In this document: piece by piece, positions 28,501-36,504 of the stretch
Layout of the letters: every line of letters starts with the position of its first letter
Numbering within the stretch: position 1 is the stretch's first letter
Assembly (NCBI GenBank): GCA_008508345.1
Contig: QNGE01000106.1
Location: forward strand, 25,373-89,372
Length of the DNA stretch: 64,000 bases
DNA from: Paragonimus westermani
Lineage: Eukaryota; Platyhelminthes; Trematoda; Plagiorchiida; Troglotrematidae
Reading direction: 5' to 3'
Position numbers and translations under genes: made by a program
The notes under the pieces: model-generated
What the model was told of the DNA's origin: nothing
What the model saw: the letters and a program-made list of their open reading frames with translations, nothing else
Databases searched by the model: none

Positions 28501-31500
28501 TTTGTTTATAGCTAACTGCTTCAAAGTTACAGTTAGCATTTGTACTCTTCCTCCTCGCCACATTTTGTATGCGCTCAAACGTTTGTTTGAACGAGTGTGG
28601 TTACCGGCAGGCCACCCGCGCACTCGAACGTTTCTGCTCCGGTGCATACTCGCTTGACGTTTTGCTGTACCAACGTTTCATCTTGCTCTTCGCTCGCCCT
28701 CGTCGATTTTACGTGTCGACAATATATTTCTCGTCTACTCGTTGCGTTGTTCGTAATTGATCGACCATAGCCCGTCTGAACTCTACAAATTGGTGAGCCC
28801 GTTTAGGATATATATATATATATCAGTGTATACCTGAGTTCATTTTTTTTCTCCCATCCTCTCATCACTTTTTGGGTGCGTAAATTGTATATATATAGTT
28901 CATATATATATTTATATCATTTCCATTCGCTCGGTCGCTATGGCCACTAAGGAGGTGAAGTCCGAATTCTCGTCTTCGGTGTCGTTGATCACACTAGCTG
29001 TTCCCGCTTTTGGGGATCTCGACCCAGAGCTGTGGTTCGCTGTGTTGGAAATAGAGTTCGGCAACCGGCGCATAACAAATGACTCAGATAAGTTCTCGCA
29101 GCTTATACCGCGTCTTCCCCGAGATATGCTAACCCTGATTAGTGATATTTTACTGGGGTCGACGACCGATCGTTATGAGTCCGCTAAGCAGACGATTCTT
29201 AAGGAAACACAGTCATCCGATAAAATGCGTTTGGAACAACTGTTCCAACGACTACAGTTGGGGGACAAGAAGCCGTCGGTTCTCCTTCGGGAGATGAGAC
29301 ATGTAGCAGGTAAATCGCAGTTGCCTGAGTCATTTTTGCAAGAGTTGTGGATTCAAAGATTGCCTGAGTACACGCAGGGGCTACTTTCCGTGTTACCCTC
29401 ACGTTCGTTAGGCGACCTTGCGGTTTCGGCCGACGCAATACATGAGCGTTTCCGAGGCACAGGGCAGCCAGCAGTAGTTGGGCAAATAGTTAACGCGAAC
29501 AGTCCGGCGGATCATTTGTTGGCCACGAAGGACGCCGAAATAGCAAACCTGCGGAAATCACTGGAATGCCGTGAACACAACCCCTCAGAAACAAACGCCG
29601 AGATAGCTCAGTTGCGGCGTGAACTGGCTGATCTTCGCGCCAGCATTCAGCGCAATAGGTCACCGTCTAGACTTCCTCCAACGCGCGCCCGATCACCGCC
29701 CGGACTAAAAACTGGCAGTGTTTGTTGGTATCATGAGACGTATGGCGAAAACGCTAGGCGATGTCGATCGCCATGTAGCCATCGTGGTAAAAAGCGTTTA
29801 AACTAGCAGGCCGGCGTGTTCTAGCGACGACAGCCACAGGCCAGTCAAACAGCAGTCGCCTTTTCTTTCTGAAAGATTTAACCTCCAAAATGCAATTCTT
29901 AATAGACACAGGGGCAGAGGTCAGTGTCATCCCGCATTCAGTAATGGATGCGCGTTCAGAATCCGGCACTACTCTCCGAGCTGCAAACGGTACGCCCATT
30001 AAAACCTTCGGTCGTCGACTGATGAATTTAAACTTTGGCCTTAGACGCGATTTTCCCTGGGTTTTTCTCGTGGCCGATATTCCTTTCCCTATCGTTGGTA
30101 TCGACTTCCTCCGACATTTCGATTTACTGGTCGACGCACGTCGATCACGTCTGATCGATACCTCGACAAAGCTAAACGTTCAGGGTAAGCCATCACACGC
30201 GGCTGTGATCAGTCCTATGCTAGCCAATCCTCTAGTTTGCGAGCCTTACGGGAAACTTTTATCCGAATTCCCTCAACTGATCCGCCCCGCTAACGAACTG
30301 CCGGCCGTGACAACCGACGTTGCGCATCACATTGTCACACGAGGGCCGCCAGTTCGATGTCGTCCACGCCGTTTAGCTCCTGAAAAGCTCAAAATTGCCC
30401 AAGCCGAATTCGAGCATATGCTCCAACTCGGCATTATCCGTCCGTCCAATAGCCCGTGGGCTTCGCCATTGCACATGGTGCCTAAAAAGACTGACAACGA
30501 CTGGCGTCCGTGCGGCGACTATCGAGCGTTGAACAACGCAACCACTCCCGATAGGTATCCAATTCCCCACATTCAGGACTTGACGGCAAACCTGTCAGGG
30601 AAACAGATATTCACAAAAATCGACCTAGTGCGCGCTTACAATCAGATTCCTGTAGCCCCAGAAGACGTCCCAAAGACAGCAGTCATAACACCGTTCGGGC
30701 TTTTCGAATTCTTACGCATGCCGTTTGGTCTGGGCAACGCCGCTCAGACTTTCCAACGTTTTATTCACGACGTGTGTCGCGGGCTGGACGGTGTTTATCC
30801 GTACTTAGATGATATCTTGGTGGCCAGCTCATCGCAGGAGGAACATTGCGTACACTTGCGTTCATTATTCACCCGGCTGTCGCATCATGGCGTTACCATA
30901 CACCTGGCTAAATGCTCTTTCGGAGCGTCCCGCGTAGCCTTCCTGGGTCATAGTATATCCGCGAGCGGGATAGAACCTCTCCCCGACAAAGTACAGGCAA
31001 TAGTGGACTACCCGGAGCCCACATCGTTCAAGCAACTTCGCCGTTTTGATGGTTTAGTGAATTTTTACCGTCGTTTCATCCCTAACTGTGCCTGTCTAAT
31101 GCAACCGCTCACCGACCTACTCAGAGGTAAGACACGTTCATTCTTATTCCCAACGGCCGCAAAAATGGCCTTCATTAATTTAAAAAGGGCCATCGCCAAT
31201 ATAGCATCGCTGTCGCATCACCATCCGTCTGCTCCCTTGGCGCTAAGCGTGGATGCATCAGACGTGGCTGTAGGGGCGGTTCTGCAACAGCAACTCGGTG
31301 CCCATTGGTGCCCGCTAGCCTTTTTCTCTAAACGGTTACAACCTACTGAGTCGCGGTATAGTGCTTTTGGGAAGGAGCTGTTAGCGGTATACCTCGGCAT
31401 CCGCCATTTTCGACATGTCCTTGAAGGCAGGGACTTTATCGTATTCACAGACCATAAGCCTCTAACGTATGCGTTACGCTCGACAACGGACAGGTATTCC

Positions 31501-34500
31501 CCCAGAGAGACGAGACATCTGGATTATGTCGCTCAGTTCACGACCAATATTCGTCATATTTCAGGTACTGCGAACCCAGTCGCCGATGCTCTCTCGCGCA
31601 TTAATGCTACACTGAGCACGACGGAAAGCTCAGTCGATCTGACGGCAATCGCAGCCGCACAGGACAACGACCCGGAGATAGAACAACTCCGCCGGTCCAG
31701 TTCCCTTAAGTTAGAAAGAGTCCCCATGAATTCCTCCGGTGGTATGATTATTTGTGACACTTCACAAGGCATCCCTCGTCCGGTTATTCCATTGGCCTTC
31801 CGCCGCCGAATTTTCGATACGTTGCACAACATGTCTCACCCTGGCATACGTTCAACAGTCAAACTGGTCACGCAGCGCTTCGTCTGGCGCAACGTCAATC
31901 GCGACGTCCGCACATGGGCGAAAGCGTGCATACACTGCCAGCGGTCTAAGATCCACCGTCACACGCGTACCCCAGTGGGAACTTTTGCAGCCCCCGATGA
32001 ACGCTTCTATCACGTGCATGTCGACCTGGTCGGACCCCTGCCACCCTCGGATGGGTATACTTACATCCTGACATGCGTAGACAGGTTTACGCGTTGGCCA
32101 GAGGCTATACCAATTCCGAATTGCTCGTCGGAAACCGTCGCACGAGCATTCTTAGAACGTTGGGTCGCTCAGTTTGGTTGCCCTGCTGTAGTGACTACCG
32201 ATCGCGGGTCACATTTTGACTTAGCCTTCACTTCACTCCTCAACGCACTAGGCTGTAGTAGAATTCGCACAACAGCTTACCACCCGGCAGCCAACGGGTT
32301 GGTTGAGCGTTTTCATCGGCAGTTGAAAAGTTCACTATCCGCTAGCAACAACCCCTCATGGCACGAGGTTTTGCCACTAGTCTTGTTAGGTATTCGTAAC
32401 ACGCTGAAGGCAGACCTGCATACCACCCCCGCCCAGTTAGTCTATGGGTGCTCCTTACGTTTACCCAACGATCTGGTTGCCCCACGCGCAACGGGACCTA
32501 TCAACTTCGTGGATTACGGCGAGCGGCTAGCCCAACACATGAGGCGACTCCGACCACATCCACCAAGAGAACAGACGACGCCAACGTACGTACATCCTCG
32601 TCTGTCAACTTGTTCTCATGTTTTGGTTCGTGCGGTTACTCCTTGACGACCTTTGCACCAGCCGTATACCGGACCGTTCCGCGTACTCGCACGCTATGAT
32701 AAGACTTTCGTGTTGGAACGCAATGGTAAACGCGAGGTGATCTCTATCGATAGACTGAAGCCAGCGTTTATAGAGGCACCCGATAAGAAAACTGGTTCGC
32801 AAGCAGCAACGCCCTCTTCGGTCGGTACATTACCTAGCGTTGGTACAGATACGGTTTCAGTTGCGAATTCGCCTGCCACGACGGGACCAAGCCCCCTAAG
32901 CAGACGCGGGCGAGATTTGTGAGGGCCAGTGCGATTCGTAGATTACGTGGACGTCCGCCATATCTAATTTTTGTTGTCACACTTCCTTACCAAGTTGATT
33001 TTAGATGGCCTGACCTACAACAGACTGTCGACGAGACGTTTTCTTTAAAAAAGCAAGAGCCTTATTTTGTCGGACGCCATGGAATCAGAAAACCCGGTGA
33101 CGCTATAGTCTTCAGTTTATGAGCACTGCACATTCTAGATACCTGGAATTAACCACCCGTCATGGGGCACTGAGGGGTGCATTGCGAGAAGACGCTAAAA
33201 AGCTCGAATTCCTGTGAGGATCGCCTGCGATGGACGTGAACAAGGCTACAGCCCTACTAGACCGACCACAACGTGTTTGTTCCCAATTCCCATTCTGCCT
33301 AGAACTATTAACCTGCCTAACCGTGACCCCCCCCAACCATTTTCAATTGTTTTCCCTCCCCCTTTCCACCGGACGTGGACGCGAGCTGTGTGGCAAGAGT
33401 AAATTAGACCATTCATGCTCGAGCCAACGGTTCCAGTTAACTTAAAATCTCCTACATTCTCGAAGTCAACACTGGTTTTCTTTAGCGGAGGAGCTCTGTA
33501 GCGACCTTGTTTATGGCTAACTGCTTCAAAGTTACAGTTAGCATTTGTACTCTTCCTCCTCGCCACATTTTGTATGCGCTCAAACGTTTGTTTGAACGAG
33601 TGTGGTTACCGGCAGGCCACCCGCGCACTCGAACGTTTCTGCTCCGGTGCATACTCGCTTGACGTTTTGCTGTACCAACGTTTCATCTTGCTCTTCGCTC
33701 GCCCTCGTCGATTTTACGTGTCGACAATATATTTCTCGTCTACTCGTTGCGTTGTTCGTAATCGAAAGGCAATAGCCCGCCTGAACTCTACACTTTTAAA
33801 AATGGCAATCAGCCGGAATTGAATAAACTGATATAGCTGCGCTGCGCTCATCCAACCGCAGTTAGCTCAGAACAGGTACTTATTTCCATACTCTACCACA
33901 CTGAATGTATTCGACTACCACTACCATGCGTTATCACTGGGTAGTGCATAAGTGGAAAATCGAAAAAAGGAAAAACCGCTATAGATAACAGGATGAATGG
34001 TGAAAAATTAAAACGGAAGTGTAAAAAATGAATACTATGCAAGTTAAATTTAAATCATCATAAACGCAACCAGTCAGCCGAGCTATCAATCAACTAATCG
34101 GACATTTTTGAACCGTACCAGTGAGCACGGTGGTCCGTGCCACAGTTGATCTTGACAATGGTCTACGAAGCCAAAGAGTAATGAAAAGTTACACCGTAGA
34201 AAATGATGGGAAAGAAAACGATCAAACAAGAATAACTTACCTTTTTCACAAGACGGGTGATTCCAACGGACACTTCCTGGTCGAATCCTTCAAAACTATT
34301 AAGACCCGTTCCAACGGCTGTCCCTCCGATAGCCAGCTCACAAACACAGGGTAACTGGCGTTTTATGAACGCTATAGACTGATTAAGCTGAGAAGTGAAA
34401 GCGCTCAATTCCTGGCCAACTGTCATAGGGACCGCATCCTGTTTCAATCGTCAAATTTCAGAACAAAGCTATTACCTGGAGGTGTGTGCGGCCGATTTTA

Positions 34501-35166
34501 ATGATATTTTGAAATTCAACAGACTTGTTAAGCAGTAATTGCGCAAGTTTTTCTAACGATGGCAAAACTTTCCACGCGGTTTCTAATGCAACGCAAACAT
34601 GCATCGCAGTAGGGAAAATATCATTAGTACTCTAGAACGGATGCAGTAATAACACGTAAAATGCACACAATCGTCAAACTTGACCACAGTTAACATGATC
34701 GTTGGGATGGACTCTTTGCTGATGGCCTCGGGCACTCAATATTTCATTTGCCTTATGGGAAATGACCTCATTGACATTCATATTTGTTTGAGTTCCTGAA
34801 CCAGTTTGCCAGGTTGATAACGGAAATTCTTCATTCAGTTTCCCAAGGTAAATATCGCGGCAAGCGGTTACAATAGCGTCAGCCTGTAACTCGTCGATTC
34901 TCTTGTACTTTGCATTTATGTCGGCAGCCACTTCTTTTAACATTGCTAGGGCGTATATTACGGGTAACTATACGTGAGATGCGAGAAGAGAAAACAACGT
35001 ACGGGCATCCTGTCGGTATCTACACAGATAGGGAAATTTCTCTTCGATCTTTCTGTCTGAGCTCCATAATGACAGTCGGCCGGTAGTTCTATCTTTCCAA
35101 AGCTATCTTCAACCACGCGAAGCTGACGTCCACAGTCGTACATGACACCCGAAACACGCGCGGAAG
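10093..35166 (-). CDS. FH: Fumarate hydratase, class II (six exons, gene-level span)
   Basis: Catalyses the reversible hydration of fumarate to malate in the TCA cycle; the family is a homotetramer acting in mitochondria and/or cytosol. Six exons join in phase with GT-AG borders: 35166-35003, 34967-34680, 34631-34476, 34438-34241, 16938-16719 and 10535-10093, giving about 488 codons, a normal class II length. Family landmarks appear in order: [33 protein letters not shown], the catalytic-His motif [18 protein letters not shown], the signature loop GSSIMPGKVNP (interrupted by intron 5) and [12 protein letters not shown]. Introns 1-3 are 35, 48 and 37 bp; introns 4 and 5 are about 17.3 and 6.2 kb. 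The first coding exon stays open upstream of the ATG at 35143, so the true N-terminus, and whether there is a mitochondrial leader, is not settled. No frameshift or stop was seen. Confidence 0.95.
10536..11725. other. Fumarase intron 5, distal part without recognised features
   Basis: No repeat or coding similarity recognised up to the truncated 5' edge of the Penelope-like element. Confidence 0.4.
11726..12690 (+). mobile_element. 5'-truncated Penelope-like retroelement (RT plus GIY-YIG endonuclease)
   Basis: Begins at the RT catalytic box RYVDDIFF and continues [29 protein letters not shown] and YKQSLVRTF, the characteristic order after the YxDD box in Penelope-like elements. After a frame change near 11.98 kb it reads [19 protein letters not shown], then [13 protein letters not shown]. 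The C-terminal GIY-YIG nuclease follows: IYGYRCRC and [28 protein letters not shown] and [18 protein letters not shown]. The nuclease reading contains a stop right after TERQL and needs at least one further frame change. Everything 5' of the YVDD box is missing (a TAA lies just upstream). It is a dead copy lying within fumarase intron 5 in antisense orientation to the host gene. Confidence 0.85.
12125..12334 (+). pseudogene. Penelope-like element linker segment between RT and GIY-YIG
   Basis: The frame [23 protein letters not shown]...SIART matches the RT-endonuclease linker of Penelope-like proteins. The GIY-YIG core begins in another frame near the end of this segment. Confidence 0.75.
12691..14559. 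other. Fumarase intron 5, unassigned
   Basis: No gene seen. A segment of about 40 bp (GGAACGGCATTAAGCAACC-like) near 13.09 kb recurs at 14.53 kb, so an unidentified repeat family touches both places. Confidence 0.4.
14560..14800 (+). pseudogene. Degenerate non-LTR retrotransposon RT fragment
   Basis: Plus-strand readings resemble the palm/thumb region of RTE/SR-type RTs: a ruined catalytic box ([11 protein letters not shown] in place of E-YADD-), KHEDHAEWV, then in the next frame [19 protein letters not shown] and ENADQFTYL. The order and spacing fit an RT after YADD, but at least one frame break separates the pieces and downstream similarity fades. The call rests on short motifs. Confidence 0.45.
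16034..16316. repeat. Imperfect inverted repeat (fold-back element)
   Basis: The reverse complement of about 16034-16115 matches about 16237-16316 (shared words GTTATTTGGTAC, GAGACAATA, CTACCAGTGTC and TTCAAA), with roughly 120 bp between the arms. It may be a MITE-like or fold-back element, or two copies of one repeat in opposite orientation. No target-site duplication was identified. Confidence 0.7.
16719..16938 (-). CDS. FH: Fumarase exon 5
   Basis: 220 bp starting after a CAATCAG acceptor ([16 protein letters not shown]) and ending GSSIMPG before a GTAGGT donor, one base into the Gly codon. It encodes [19 protein letters not shown] and the first half of the fumarase/aspartase signature. 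Confidence 0.95.
16939..18096. other. Fumarase intron 4, 3' end
   Basis: No coding similarity recognised between exon 5 and the integrase fossil. Confidence 0.4.
18097..18336 (+). pseudogene. CsRn1-clade integrase fossil
   Basis: One frame reads [13 protein letters not shown], then [19 protein letters not shown]. It aligns with the integrase core of the full element further along this intron ([13 protein letters not shown], then [19 protein letters not shown]). The second catalytic Asp is lost (TTGCG against TTDRG) while the Glu of LVERL remains. No flanking RT or LTR was found, so it is an isolated relic. Confidence 0.65.
18337..22856. other. Fumarase intron 4, unassigned
   Basis: About 4.5 kb with no convincing gene, RNA or repeat. 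Frames of 60-95 codons occur but carry no known motif. Confidence 0.4.
22857..23175. other. Assembly gap (319 N)
   Basis: A run of N that begins directly beside a non-LTR RT remnant, so the gap probably contains more repeat sequence. Confidence 0.99.
23176..23430 (-). pseudogene. RTE/SR2-like non-LTR RT remnant, cut by the gap
   Basis: The minus-strand frame reads [12 protein letters not shown], then [20 protein letters not shown] and MQTMLNKV, the RT palm with an intact YADD box at 23253-23242. The usual preceding motif of the RT fingers/palm is replaced by unrelated residues above about 23.37 kb, so this copy is truncated or rearranged on its 5' side. Its 3' continuation runs into the N gap. 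The wording resembles the RTE clade (SR2-type) of schistosomes; clade assignment is from memory of the family. Confidence 0.8.
23431..27783. other. Fumarase intron 4, unassigned
   Basis: No gene or named repeat recognised. A short CATAACATAA-type patch lies near 24.63-24.65 kb. Confidence 0.4.
27784..27838. repeat. ATC/ACC trinucleotide microsatellite
   Basis: About 18 tandem triplets, mostly ATC with three ACC units in the middle. Confidence 0.9.
28484..28487. other. Target-site duplication (left copy, CTTT)
   Basis: CTTT directly abuts the left LTR and recurs directly after the right LTR at 33793-33796. Four bases is within the usual size for Ty3/gypsy insertions, but a chance match is possible. 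Confidence 0.65.
28488..28787 (+). repeat. Left LTR of the CsRn1-clade element
   Basis: 300 bp, begins CGTAGCC (TG start mutated) and ends CTCTACA. It carries a 4-bp insertion relative to the right LTR. Five of its differences cluster in the stretch after TTCGTAAT. Confidence 0.92.
28791..28801 (+). other. Primer binding site
   Basis: TGGTGAGCCCG, three bases after the left LTR. It differs by one base from the start of the tRNA-Trp-complementary PBS typical of CsRn1-type elements. Confidence 0.65.
28940..29806 (+). CDS. gag: CsRn1-clade gag polyprotein
   Basis: 288 codons. Residues about 20-175 form the capsid-like region ([36 protein letters not shown]). A heptad-like segment follows (about 195-238, [15 protein letters not shown] and ELADLRAS), probably a coiled coil. 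At 262-279 is the finger C-x2-H-x9-C-x3-C, the CHCC form that marks the CsRn1 clade in place of the usual CCHC. The ATG lies about 150 nt after the LTR. The frame ends ...CGT TTA AAC TAG, and pol continues in the -1 frame. Its role is to form the particle packaging element RNA. The frame is intact. Confidence 0.92.
   Translation: MATKEVKSEFSSSVSLITLAVPAFGDLDPELWFAVLEIEFGNRRITNDSDKFSQLIPRLPRDMLTLISDILLGSTTDRYESAKQTILKETQSSDKMRLEQLFQRLQLGDKKPSVLLREMRHVAGKSQLPESFLQELWIQRLPEYTQGLLSVLPSRSLGDLAVSADAIHERFRGTGQPAVVGQIVNANSPADHLLATKDAEIANLRKSLECREHNPSETNAEIAQLRRELADLRASIQRNRSPSRLPPTRARSPPGLKTGSVCWYHETYGENARRCRSPCSHRGKKRLN
29797..29803 (+). promoter_or_regulatory. Candidate -1 ribosomal frameshift site (TTTAAAC)
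   Basis: TTTAAAC fits the X-XXY-YYZ slippery rule in the gag frame (T TTA AAC), with the gag stop TAG as the very next codon. A -1 slip enters the frame that runs without interruption into the protease. A GGCC...GGCC pairing is possible downstream, but no strong stem or pseudoknot was established by eye. Confidence 0.7.
29890..32646 (+). CDS. pol: CsRn1-clade pol: protease, RT, RNase H, integrase
   Basis: Coordinates run from the first ATG. The same frame is open back to the slippery site at 29797, so pol is more likely made as a gag-pol frameshift product. From that ATG: protease DTG at residues 6-8; RT with VRPF-equivalent [12 protein letters not shown] near 153, catalytic D245 and YLDD at 305-308; RNase H with D455, E496 and D521 ([11 protein letters not shown]); integrase zinc finger H646, H650, C680, C683; integrase core D712, D771, E806. 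All recognised catalytic residues are present, which is unusual in this window. The frame stops at a TGA (32644-32646) within the integrase C-terminal region, and the same frame then resumes. Confidence 0.93.
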   Translation: MQFLIDTGAEVSVIPHSVMDARSESGTTLRAANGTPIKTFGRRLMNLNFGLRRDFPWVFLVADIPFPIVGIDFLRHFDLLVDARRSRLIDTSTKLNVQGKPSHAAVISPMLANPLVCEPYGKLLSEFPQLIRPANELPAVTTDVAHHIVTRGPPVRCRPRRLAPEKLKIAQAEFEHMLQLGIIRPSNSPWASPLHMVPKKTDNDWRPCGDYRALNNATTPDRYPIPHIQDLTANLSGKQIFTKIDLVRAYNQIPVAPEDVPKTAVITPFGLFEFLRMPFGLGNAAQTFQRFIHDVCRGLDGVYPYLDDILVASSSQEEHCVHLRSLFTRLSHHGVTIHLAKCSFGASRVAFLGHSISASGIEPLPDKVQAIVDYPEPTSFKQLRRFDGLVNFYRRFIPNCACLMQPLTDLLRGKTRSFLFPTAAKMAFINLKRAIANIASLSHHHPSAPLALSVDASDVAVGAVLQQQLGAHWCPLAFFSKRLQPTESRYSAFGKELLAVYLGIRHFRHVLEGRDFIVFTDHKPLTYALRSTTDRYSPRETRHLDYVAQFTTNIRHISGTANPVADALSRINATLSTTESSVDLTAIAAAQDNDPEIEQLRRSSSLKLERVPMNSSGGMIICDTSQGIPRPVIPLAFRRRIFDTLHNMSHPGIRSTVKLVTQRFVWRNVNRDVRTWAKACIHCQRSKIHRHTRTPVGTFAAPDERFYHVHVDLVGPLPPSDGYTYILTCVDRFTRWPEAIPIPNCSSETVARAFLERWVAQFGCPAVVTTDRGSHFDLAFTSLLNALGCSRIRTTAYHPAANGLVERFHRQLKSSLSASNNPSWHEVLPLVLLGIRNTLKADLHTTPAQLVYGCSLRLPNDLVAPRATGPINFVDYGERLAQHMRRLRPHPPREQTTPTYVHPRLSTCSHVLVRAVTP
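32647..32922 (+). pseudogene. Integrase C-terminal GPY/F module, beyond the in-frame stop
   Basis: In the same frame as pol and separated from it by one TGA. It reads [20 protein letters not shown], the GPY/F module that ends chromodomain-less gypsy integrases, followed by a Ser/Thr/Pro-rich tail. The TGA is probably a decayed sense codon, since family members read through this point without a stop. Confidence 0.85.
32923..33496 (+). other. 3' untranslated part of the CsRn1-clade element
   Basis: Noncoding. It ends with a short purine-rich tract (AGCGGAGGAG) just before the right LTR, the likely plus-strand priming tract. Confidence 0.6.
33497..33792 (+). repeat. Right LTR of the CsRn1-clade element
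   Basis: 296 bp, with TGTAG/CTACA inverted terminal bases, followed at once by CTTT. Confidence 0.93.
34241..34438 (-). CDS. FH: Fumarase exon 4
   Basis: 66 codons in phase 0. Begins [10 protein letters not shown] directly after an AAACAG acceptor, contains [15 protein letters not shown], and ends ITRLVKK before a consensus GTAAGT donor that opens the 17.3-kb intron. Confidence 0.95.
34476..34631 (-). CDS. FH: Fumarase exon 3
   Basis: 52 codons, phase 0 to phase 0, between a TCTAG acceptor and a GTAATA donor. It reads [11 protein letters not shown] through to [14 protein letters not shown] carries the histidine that acts at the catalytic site in class II fumarases. It has no ATG of its own. 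Confidence 0.93.
34680..34967 (-). CDS. FH: Fumarase exon 2
   Basis: 96 codons in phase 0 on both sides. Begins [16 protein letters not shown] and contains the substrate-site motif [16 protein letters not shown] and VHPNDHVN. It ends ...NCGQ before a weak GTTTGA donor. The next residues (STND) come from exon 3, and this join reproduces the family spacing exactly. The residues at the border read NCGQ where class II enzymes usually have NKSQ. Confidence 0.92.
35003..35166 (-). CDS. FH: Fumarase exon 1 (first recognisable)
   Basis: Encodes the N-terminal fumarase segment [12 protein letters not shown]...YGAQTERS...NFPIC, ending at DRMP before a GTACGT donor. The upstream border is a pyrimidine-rich TTTTTCTTCAG, which could be a cis acceptor from an unseen leader exon or a spliced-leader trans-splice acceptor. 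An ATG at 35143-35141 lies 23 nt inside and could be the start. The reading is also open upstream of that ATG. Confidence 0.85.
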
Positions 35167-35329
35167 CTGAAGAAAAATTTCAGTTTAGTTCTCGACAAAC
35201 ATGTAGTGAGACAAACAAAGCACACCATCTTTGGATTTACTGGTTACTCGCGGGGTCGGAAGTATAATACTTGTGTGATATACGCTCCTAGAGATAAGCC
35301 TATATAAATCTCGCCTGATACAGTTGTCG

Positions 35330-35600
35330 TGTCCACACTTCATAGTTGTACTTTGCATTTCATTTTCGTATTTCTTCGTACATACCGTTTTGTTAACTTC
35401 ATTTGTGCACTTATTCGGAAGTATCGCTATCATTGTTTGAATTTCACCGGCAACAAGAATAAACGAGAGTTGTTGCACACGGTTTCGGCCTTCATTCATT
35501 TGTGTGGATTTTTGGACTGGTGAAGTAACTCTACGGTGAAATACTCTGGCCTCGTGTATCTGCTGATCTACCGATGCTCAACGTTCGTCATCACACCCGT
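35330..35600. repeat. Dispersed repeat, copy A (just upstream of fumarase)
   Basis: About 270 bp with clear similarity to 46443-46700 (shared words TCATAGTT, CGTTTYRTTAAC, TTTGAATTTC, TTTCACCGT-type on the minus strand, GAACGTT). Minus-strand readings of the two copies match at protein level (E-R-x-A..QQ..ARxFHRxxTS), so the repeat probably once encoded a protein on the minus strand. Here that frame has a stop. It lies within 170 bp of fumarase exon 1. Confidence 0.65.
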
Positions 35601-36504
35601 CGTATTAAATTATTTCAGCGATTGCGATTCACAACCGAATATTTGTATACAGTTGTTGTTTTACTGCATGATCAATTACTCCCGCTAGCACAAATTAGGG
35701 GTTATCTAAGGATAAGTTACGACGGTTTGGGGATAAAATACGCTCGGTATTCAATTAATGTGAGATTTAAAGATGAATGACGTCAATCTTGGGATAGAAT
35801 ACGACTGCGATTTTGTGAATAATGGGGAAGCAACTAGAATGAACGGGGTTAATTTCGCTATCCTAACTTGTCTCCATAAATGTATTCATATGAGAACCGC
35901 GAAGGAGCACTTTCATATATACGGAATTATTAATTTTATGCATGGATGTGTTGTGTCTTGGCTACACTTCAACGCACAACACGTTCAATTTCGTCATATT
36001 CAAATTTCATCTGGTTTCTTTTGTCAGGTTTCTACGCTCGCCACTTGTTCGTTGCTTCGTTTGAAAATGTCCGACAGTCAGCAGTCTGTACAGAATGTGA
36101 GTTCATATTAACCACCGTATATTGCTCTCAGTGGGGTGTAGAATTACTGTTCAGTCGTTCCACTATTTACTGTCACGTTCGGCTTGCTGTGGAAAGTTTC
36201 CACACTAGCATTTCCAACGCTTGGATGGAGCTTGTTGAGTGCCATGCACCCAGTTTGTTAGAAGGTGTTTGTAAATGCTCCCTTTATGTAGCCGACGATG
36301 TTAGATGTTCCCGAGCAAGCACAACAGTGTGAATTGTTGCAGGATACCCGTGATGCTGAGGATACCCAGTCCGTGTTGTCGAACAGTTCTGTCGACTGCC
36401 TTTGAGATTGGGTTGTTTCATGTAATAATCCCGGAGTGCAATTCAATCGGCTGTCGCAAATTCTAAAATGAAGACAGCCTGAACTGTCGTCGGATGCAAG
36501 AACA
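35601..36504. other. Unassigned, between the repeat and the transposase remnant
   Basis: Two overlapping plus-strand frames of 112 and 128 codons are open here but show no known motif. They may be 5' parts of the adjacent transposon. Confidence 0.35.

Larger units (their letters stand above)
28488..33792 (+). mobile_element. Nearly complete CsRn1-clade Ty3/gypsy retrotransposon
   Basis: 5.3-kb element with LTRs at 28488-28787 (300 bp) and 33497-33792 (296 bp). These differ by about nine substitutions and a 4-bp indel. The right LTR has TGTAG...CTACA ends; the left begins CGTAG. CTTT flanks both outer ends (28484-28487 and 33793-33796), a plausible 4-bp target-site duplication. A primer-binding-site-like TGGTGAGCCCG follows the left LTR, resembling the tRNA-Trp type known for the clade. 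Gag carries the CsRn1-type C-H-C-C finger, and pol has PR, RT, RNase H and integrase with all catalytic residues. The one clear coding lesion is an in-frame TGA near the end of pol. It sits in fumarase intron 4, antisense to the gene. Confidence 0.95.

Noticed and set aside
28800..28940. TA-rich runs between the primer-binding site and gag
   Set aside because: Simple low-complexity sequence in the leader; a similar run precedes gag in the 58.6-kb copy, but no function can be read from it.
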